From Nitrososphaerota archaeon (lineage in GTDB: Archaea; Thermoproteota; Nitrososphaeria; Nitrososphaerales; UBA183): a stretch of 19,183 nt of DNA. Made by a program: the position numbers and the translations under genes. Position 1 is the stretch's first letter. Each line of letters begins with the position of its first letter. Under the pieces are notes generated by a model. It saw only the letters and a list, made by a program, of their open reading frames with translations. It was not told the origin of the DNA and made no database searches. Location: assembly GCA_027886865.1 (NCBI GenBank), contig JAPCJR010000024.1, positions 1 through 19,183 on the forward strand. The letters are read 5' to 3'. This document shows positions 14,629 to 19,183 of this stretch, piece after piece.

Positions 14629-15585
14629 TCACGTAAGGAAGCCATCGGAGCTGGATTGCAAAGGACCTGCTGCCGGGCCAGGAAAGGGCCTCCCCGCTCT
14701 GGAGTAAATCATCAGGACCCCGATGTAGAAGGCGAAGAAAATCATGTAACCTAACCAATCATGGATCCCCCAGAAGGCCGCCGAGCCGTCTACGAAGCCG
14801 AACCAGATCATGATCGCAATCCTCGCTGAGTCGAGCAATGGGATAACAAGCACCCCAGCAATCGCGAACTTTGCGGTTGTGGTCAAGCTCCTACCCATGT
14901 CCAGCTGCATCAGACCGAGCAGGGCAAGGTAGATACTTATGGAATAGACGGCAGAGCACGCAGGAGTGACGACGGCGCTTACTGATTCGCCGGTCTGAGA
15001 GACGAAAGAGAACGACGCGCCCTGCCAAATCACATGGATCCCGAGAAGGTTGGTGATACCCGCCGTGAGGAAGCTAGAGAGGGAGGCCATCGGTGCCCCG
15101 AGAGTATCCAACATGAAGAGCGGCGAGATAAGTCCGACCGCGTACAGCGAAGCATAAGGTAGCATTATCCTCCACATGGTGGGATTCAGGGCGAGTAGGG
15201 TGCCGTATGCCACCAGCACTAGAGAGCAAGCAGCTATCTCCATTGCGAGATACTGTGATTGTCCCAACTGAACGTAGAAAAGGGTCCAGAGGGCTGCGGG
15301 CAGAAGGACGAGCGCTATTCCAGCCAACCGGATCACGGGCCTCGATGTGAAGCCTCGCTCAGTCAGAAGCACCTTGTGAAAATCCTTCCACCGAAGCGCA
15401 GTTAGGAGGATCAGGAGGGCCAGGAAGGGGTACGCTGGAAACACTGTTCCCAGGGTCGATGAGAGCAATTCGCTGAGCCCCGACGTCAGGACGATAAGCT
15501 GGCTGGAATAGAGGGCAAAGATCAGGAGGAAGGTGGCGACTAACCACGCGGCGAGCCTTGCATGTCCTCGGTCTAGTCTAAGCAT
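14629..15585 (-). CDS. Archaeosortase (exosortase/archaeosortase family transpeptidase)
   Basis: This polytopic membrane protein (318 residues, about eight helices) carries the full exosortase/archaeosortase triad in order. Cys210 sits in VVTPACSAVYS at the head of a helix, Arg255 in LLDSARIAIM, and His275 in WGIHDWLGY. Family members cleave a C-terminal sorting signal of secreted proteins and move the product to a new anchor, often a lipid. ATG at 15585 is chosen over GTG 15600 because GAGG lies six bases before it. The gene follows the NHL protein by 29 bp in the same direction, so the two form an operon, and the NHL protein is the obvious cognate substrate. It is not clearly one of the named subfamilies (ArtA, B, C, thaumarchaeal). 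Family assignment is strong; the substrate motif is inferred from the neighbour. Confidence 0.9.
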   Translation of the reverse strand: MLRLDRGHARLAAWLVATFLLIFALYSSQLIVLTSGLSELLSSTLGTVFPAYPFLALLILLTALRWKDFHKVLLTERGFTSRPVIRLAGIALVLLPAALWTLFYVQLGQSQYLAMEIAACSLVLVAYGTLLALNPTMWRIMLPYASLYAVGLISPLFMLDTLGAPMASLSSFLTAGITNLLGIHVIWQGASFSFVSQTGESVSAVVTPACSAVYSISIYLALLGLMQLDMGRSLTTTAKFAIAGVLVIPLLDSARIAIMIWFGFVDGSAAFWGIHDWLGYMIFFAFYIGVLMIYSRAGRPFPGPAAGPLQSSSDGFLT

Positions 15586-15614
15586 GATGATCCTCTGCAC
15601 TGGGTGAACAGAAG

Positions 15615-17060
15615 TCAGACGCCAGACGGTACTTCTTGGTTCCCATGGCCCCTGCTCGTTATCCTCCCTCTAACCAGAAGATAGGACACCACCAGAAGAA
15701 CGGTGAATATCGTCGCTACGGCAAACTGGTATGGATACACCGGCACTCCTCCCCCTCCCCCCGAGGTGCTCGACGTCGTGCTCGACAGAGCAGAGGAAGC
15801 TGGAGCGGAAGACGAGGAAGACGACGCACTGGAGCTGGACGGAACGGAAGAAGAAGTGGTGGAGCTGGATGAAGATACGGCGGACGTGCTGCTTGTTGGC
15901 GAGGAGGTGGTGGCCACCGAAGAGGCCGAGTACTCCAGGACCCTGCCAGCGGCCCAGTCAGAGACCCAGAGATTGCCGCTCGAGTCGAACACCAGGCCTT
16001 GAGGATGGTTCAGGCTTGTCGCAGTGGGGCTGAAGATAGGGGTCATGGCGCTACTCGTGAAGTTCGGCTGGCCTATCACGAGGCTCGCGGCTTCGCCCTT
16101 GGAGAACGGCGCAGTGTATTCCATGACCCTGTTGTTGTCGGTGTCTGAAACCCAGAGGTTGTGGCCCGAGTCGAACGCGAGGGCATCAGGATAGTTCACG
16201 CCCGTCGAAGTCGTCACGGTGCTGCTATTCGTGAAGGTGTTCTGGCCTATCACGAGGCTGGCGGCCTCATGGGTGGAGAAAGGAGTCGTATATTCCAAGA
16301 CTCTATGTCCGTCGACAACCCAGAGGTTGCCGCTATAGTCGAACGCGACGGAATTGGGAGCGTTTAGTCCTTTCAGGCTGACCTCATCGTTGGCCGTTAC
16401 GAAGTTCGCCTCGCCTATCACAAGGGAGGCCGCTTCGTTGGTGGAGAATGGAGTATTGTACTCAAGTACCCTGCCGTTTTGGAGGTCAGCAATCCAGAGA
16501 TTACCGCTGGAGTCGAAGGCGATGCCCTGCGGGGAATTCAACCCTGTTGCAGTCGTCGCGGCCACGCTGCTCGTGAAGTTCGGCTGACCTATCACGAGGC
16601 TCGCGGCCTCACCTGTGGACAGTGGGGCCTTGTATTCCAAGACCCTGTTGTTGAACGAGTCCACAACCCAGAGGTTGCCGCCGGAGTCGAACGCTATGCC
16701 ATTGGGAACATCCAGGCTCGTCGAAGTCGTGCCGGAGGCAAGTGACGTGAGGCTCGACTGGCCTATCACTAAGCTAGCGGCTTCGCCGGTGGAGAACGGC
16801 GCCGCGTATTCCAAGATTCTGTTAGCATCCGAGTCGGCGACCCAGAGGTTGCCACTGGAGTCGAACGCGAGAGCAAATGGACCAACTAGCCCTGTCGGAG
16901 TCGCCCCGGGATTGAACGCTGTAAGGCTCGGATCTCCTAACACGAGGCTGGCCGCCTGGTCTGTAGAAAACGCAAAGGCATGCGGCATAAAGGCAAGCAG
17001 AAAAACTGAAAACAAACTAAGCAGGCTTATCCCAATCGACTTGCGATGAAAAAGTCTCAC
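15615..17060 (-). CDS. Secreted NHL-repeat surface protein with archaeosortase-type C-terminal tail
   Basis: The 481-residue product has a signal peptide ending PHAFA|FS (residue 30). Six tandem repeats of about 57 residues follow (36-379), each with AASLVIGQ, then GLN.P.GIAFDSSGNLWVAD, N.RVLEY and APFSTGE. This is an NHL-type beta-propeller, and six blades suit a closed ring. Residues 380-433 are nearly all Ser/Thr/Ala (stalk). The tail is GGGGG (434-438), VPVYPYQ (439-445), an 18-residue hydrophobic segment ending VSYLLV, then RGR and a polar end. It is almost the same as the tail of the Ig-repeat protein at 2668-4314. The GTG start at 17060 has AT-rich elements at 17077-17098. It is the first gene of the operon with the archaeosortase. 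NHL propellers bind proteins or glycans; the ligand is unknown. Confidence 0.9.
   Translation of the reverse strand: MRLFHRKSIGISLLSLFSVFLLAFMPHAFAFSTDQAASLVLGDPSLTAFNPGATPTGLVGPFALAFDSSGNLWVADSDANRILEYAAPFSTGEAASLVIGQSSLTSLASGTTSTSLDVPNGIAFDSGGNLWVVDSFNNRVLEYKAPLSTGEAASLVIGQPNFTSSVAATTATGLNSPQGIAFDSSGNLWIADLQNGRVLEYNTPFSTNEAASLVIGEANFVTANDEVSLKGLNAPNSVAFDYSGNLWVVDGHRVLEYTTPFSTHEAASLVIGQNTFTNSSTVTTSTGVNYPDALAFDSGHNLWVSDTDNNRVMEYTAPFSKGEAASLVIGQPNFTSSAMTPIFSPTATSLNHPQGLVFDSSGNLWVSDWAAGRVLEYSASSVATTSSPTSSTSAVSSSSSTTSSSVPSSSSASSSSSSAPASSALSSTTSSTSGGGGGVPVYPYQFAVATIFTVLLVVSYLLVRGRITSRGHGNQEVPSGV
15924..16955 (-). repeat. Six tandem ~172-bp units encoding the NHL blades
   Basis: The DNA for the six blades shows a clear period of about 171-177 bp, with the phrase for AASLVIGQ (CTATCACGAGGCT on the + strand) recurring near 16075, 16250, 16420, 16590 and 16765. 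Blade 4 is slightly shortened (VVDGHRVLEY lacks two residues), and blade 6 has an insertion after NFTSSA. Confidence 0.8.
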
Positions 17061-17142
17061 AATATTCGCATCTCTGCTATTCTAATCTTGAATAATAACG
17101 TTTGCCGGTTGGCTTAGTCTGGAAAGAGGCGAGCGACATCCA

Positions 17143-17160
17143 AGCAGACCCTCGTCTGCT
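17143..17160. terminator. Perfect 7-bp hairpin between the LLM oxidoreductase and NHL genes
   Basis: AGCAGAC (17143-17149) and GTCTGCT (17154-17160) are exact inverted repeats around a CCTC loop. The hairpin lies about 130 bp past the end of the oxidoreductase gene and 80 bp before the NHL start. There is no U-tract, so a terminator or processing role is only possible. Confidence 0.3.
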
Positions 17161-17290
17161 GAGCGGTAAGCGCGGACGAATCAACTTAGTTCAGTGCCAC
17201 GGTCCTGTTCGGGTCGTTGTAGAGGCCTAAGCTTCAGACCGATGAAACGGCAATCAGTTGCGGACGGTCACATTCGAGCGTTGGCCCGGA

Positions 17291-18292
17291 TTATTTTGTG
17301 TTATTCGAGTCGAAGTACGGCAGCACCTTCTTCTCGAAGAGGTTGAAGGCCTTCTCGTCGTCGAAAGTGTTGATCATCAAGTAGGCATGATCAAACCCGC
17401 ACTTGAAGTACTGCTCTATCCTTTTGATGAACTCTTCCTCGTCGGTCGCGATAGGAAAGACCTCGGCCAGCTGCTCGTCGGTGACGGAGTTCCCTATCTC
17501 CTCGATCTCCCTCGGGTCTGATATGTTGTTGTTGAAAATCTCCGGGAGGATTGTCGCGCGCCACTTCCTGCACGCCTGGACCGCCCGGTCGTAGTCCTCG
17601 TCATAACCAACGTCGATCTCCACGACCTTCAGGAAGTCGTCCAGCGATCGTCCTGACTTCTTCGCGCCCTCGGCGATGTTGGGGAAGAGGACCTCGTTGA
17701 TGTATTGCGGAGTCTTCCCGGCCGTTATTATCCCGTCCCCGTACTCGCCGACGATACTCGCCATCTTCGGGCCCATGGCGGACATCAGTATCGGCATGTC
17801 GGCCTTCATGTACAGGTTCGCTCCCTTGATCTTGTAGTACTTACCGTCGAAGTCGACGAACCCGCCCTTCCAGAGCGCCCTGATTATCTGGACAGCTTCG
17901 ATGAGCCTGTCCTTCCTCTCGGGGTACTTCGGCCATGTGAACCCCAGCGGCACTTCGTTCATCGCCTCACCCGTGCCTACGCCCAGTATCACCCTGTTTC
18001 CGAACAGCGCCTGCATCGTGGCGAACGCCTGGGCGGTTATCGCAGGATGGTATCTGTACGTGGGTACTGTGACAGCCGTGCCGAAGGGGATCTTGACCTC
18101 CTGCATCGCTGCGGCCATGAACACCCAAGAGTTGCACTCGAGCGCGTCGGTGTTGAACCAGGGGTGGAAGTGGTCGGGCATCCAGATTGCATCGAACCCG
18201 GCCTTCTCCGCGCGCTTGCAGATTTCAATCAGTTTTCTCGGTTCCGCAAGGTCGGGGATGGCGTTGTAGCCTATCGAGTTCTTGGCTAGCAT
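17291..18292 (-). CDS. LLM-class F420-dependent oxidoreductase, F420-glucose-6-phosphate dehydrogenase-like
   Basis: This 333-residue cytoplasmic TIM-barrel enzyme is of the luciferase-like monooxygenase superfamily. Near the N-terminus it has AEKAGFDAIWMPDHFHPWF, then VTVPTYRYHPAITAQAFATM, GNRVILGVGTGEAMNEVPLG, ERKDRLIEAVQIIRALW and VDFDGKYYKIKGANLY. The GVGTGEA-N-E block and the Asp-His in PDHFHPWF are typical of the F420-dependent G6PDH-like group, which moves hydride between coenzyme F420 and an alcohol or sugar. ATG at 18292 gives the family N-terminus; an in-frame TTG at 18301 would add three residues. A weak TATA (TTATC, near 18321-18327) lies about 25-32 bases upstream. The gene stands alone. 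Glucose-6-phosphate as substrate is unproven; other alcohols are equally possible. Confidence 0.88.
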   Translation of the reverse strand: MLAKNSIGYNAIPDLAEPRKLIEICKRAEKAGFDAIWMPDHFHPWFNTDALECNSWVFMAAAMQEVKIPFGTAVTVPTYRYHPAITAQAFATMQALFGNRVILGVGTGEAMNEVPLGFTWPKYPERKDRLIEAVQIIRALWKGGFVDFDGKYYKIKGANLYMKADMPILMSAMGPKMASIVGEYGDGIITAGKTPQYINEVLFPNIAEGAKKSGRSLDDFLKVVEIDVGYDEDYDRAVQACRKWRATILPEIFNNNISDPREIEEIGNSVTDEQLAEVFPIATDEEEFIKRIEQYFKCGFDHAYLMINTFDDEKAFNLFEKKVLPYFDSNNTK

Positions 18293-18602
18293 AAGCGCCA
18301 ACCGAGCAGTCCTACGCCGAGATAAGCGTAGCGAAAAACTGGGCAGGCGACCTCGCCGACAGGGCAGCGGTCGCCCCGGCAGGGGACCGAGGAGGCGCGC
18401 GGATGCCTGATCGAGGAGACCGCGAGAGGCACCGGGTCAATCGCGGCGCCGAGGGTTCACAAGTCCGCTGTAGGGCCTGGCAGCAGCAAGCTCGAATCCG
18501 CCTATGTCCAAACTCTCTTCGAAGCTGGCTCACTCCTGCTAGTTGGGATGGCTCTCGCTGCTTGGATAGTTCTTCTAATAAGTAAGGAAAATTACATCAG
18601 GT
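18293..18602. other. Divergent intergenic region
   Basis: About 310 bp separate the oxidoreductase from the last gene. Apart from the probable promoters at its two ends I see no gene, RNA or clear repeat. Confidence 0.5.
18576..18585 (+). promoter_or_regulatory. TATA element for the right-edge gene
   Basis: TAATAAGTAA is centred 23 bases before a TTG at 18603 and 32 bases before a GTG at 18612. Either start would give a leaderless or nearly leaderless transcript. Confidence 0.45.
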
Positions 18603-19183
18603 TTGACAAAAGTGACTACCAAACCAGTCCTCAGTGAGTTCGACATAGAGCTGGCACTTGGTAGTCTGGAAAAGGACAAAAAGGGGGCAAGCCTGTGCTG
18701 GCTCGAGGCCAGAGAAGTGCGGAGGGACAAGGGTGGCCTGCCTTCCAATGTTTTCCTCGACGACATGCTGATCTATTCGGATGCATGGAAGAAAGTAAGA
18801 GAAAATGGCTACGTGCCTCTTTGGGCGAGAGAGCTTGAGGCGTATCCGAAGAAGTATGGTGTTTTTGAGGATGGAAAGGACCTCGAAGACCCTTACCCGG
18901 ACAAGGTCGGGAGGACCTGGCGGCTTCCAAGGAAGTATATCCCCAGGGAGGCAAGGGAAAGTAAGGGAGTAGGACTGTTTATTCTTCCAGCGTCTTATCT
19001 TGAAATAACCAAATGGGAGGTTGTAATCATACCCGAAAAAGTAACGGTGCTCTATCCGTTCATCCAGAGTAGAACAGGGGGTGGCAAGGTTGATATGGAA
19101 ACCAGAGTTCCTCTAGCTGTACCTTATACTGGCCTTCACGCCGATCATGTCAGATACGGCACAAGGTCCAAAGAAGCAGGCAT
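18603..19183 (+). CDS. Unrecognised protein, C-terminus off the window
   Basis: An open frame of 193 codons runs from TTG 18603 (or GTG 18612) to the right edge. It begins TKVTTKPVLSEFDIELALG and is soluble and charged, with no signal peptide or membrane helix. Segments include LCWLEAREVRRDKGGLPSNV, GYVPLWARELEAYPKKYG, DPYPDKVGRTWRLPRKYIPR and LFILPASYLEITKWEVVIIP. I recognise no family. AAG/GAA-rich codon use and a lower GC look than the rest of the window suggest a different origin, perhaps acquired DNA. A TATA element at leaderless spacing and a long frame with protein-like composition support a real gene. The even spread of Trp, Tyr and Pro suggests a folded domain. Confidence 0.6.
   Translation, partial: MTKVTTKPVLSEFDIELALGSLEKDKKGASLCWLEAREVRRDKGGLPSNVFLDDMLIYSDAWKKVRENGYVPLWARELEAYPKKYGVFEDGKDLEDPYPDKVGRTWRLPRKYIPREARESKGVGLFILPASYLEITKWEVVIIPEKVTVLYPFIQSRTGGGKVDMETRVPLAVPYTGLHADHVRYGTRSKEAG

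Overview
The window is archaeal. Genes read from AT-rich TATA elements about 26-30 bases upstream of non-ATG starts, which points to leaderless transcripts. Operon-internal genes instead use ATG preceded by GAGG/GGTG Shine-Dalgarno sites. There is an archaeosortase, secreted proteins with Ser/Thr-rich stalks and C-terminal transmembrane anchors, and an F420-type luciferase-like oxidoreductase. A peptide-using member of the Thermoproteota/Nitrososphaeria fits best, but lineage cannot be fixed from this sequence. The DNA looks fairly GC-rich, except for the last ~600 bases.

Layout. (1) 1-2270, minus: a secreted clostripain-type (C11) protease that runs off the left edge. (2) 2271-5213: an accessory stretch with four copies of a ~55-bp intergenic repeat (all + strand). 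The copies flank a large secreted Ig-repeat protein (2668-4314, +) and a seven-helix PQ-loop/SWEET-like membrane protein (4543-5115, minus). (3) 5292-14380: a peptide uptake and processing island. It holds an N-acylamino-acid racemase/OSBS-type enolase (+), a DppC-DppD-DppF transporter operon (minus), a C45-type Ntn hydrolase/acyltransferase (minus), a DppA-type D-aminopeptidase (+), a peptide-binding protein (minus) and the DppB permease (minus). (4) 14629-17060, minus: a two-gene operon of a six-repeat NHL surface protein followed by an archaeosortase. (5) 17291-18292, minus: an LLM-class F420-dependent oxidoreductase. (6) 18603 to the right edge, +: an unrecognised protein.

How they may work together. 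The protease would make peptides outside the cell, and the binding protein with DppBCDF would import them. DppA would release D-amino acids, and the racemase with the C45 enzyme could interconvert D and L forms through N-acyl intermediates. That pathway is inference from gene content.

The most notable system is the archaeosortase with its adjacent substrate. The NHL protein and the distant Ig-repeat protein end in nearly the same tripartite tail: poly-Gly, then VPV(F/Y)PYQ, an 18-residue hydrophobic helix ending SYLLV, then basic residues. This motif differs from the archaeosortase signals I know (PGF, VPxxxP, PEF/PEFG types) and looks like a dedicated sorting signal.
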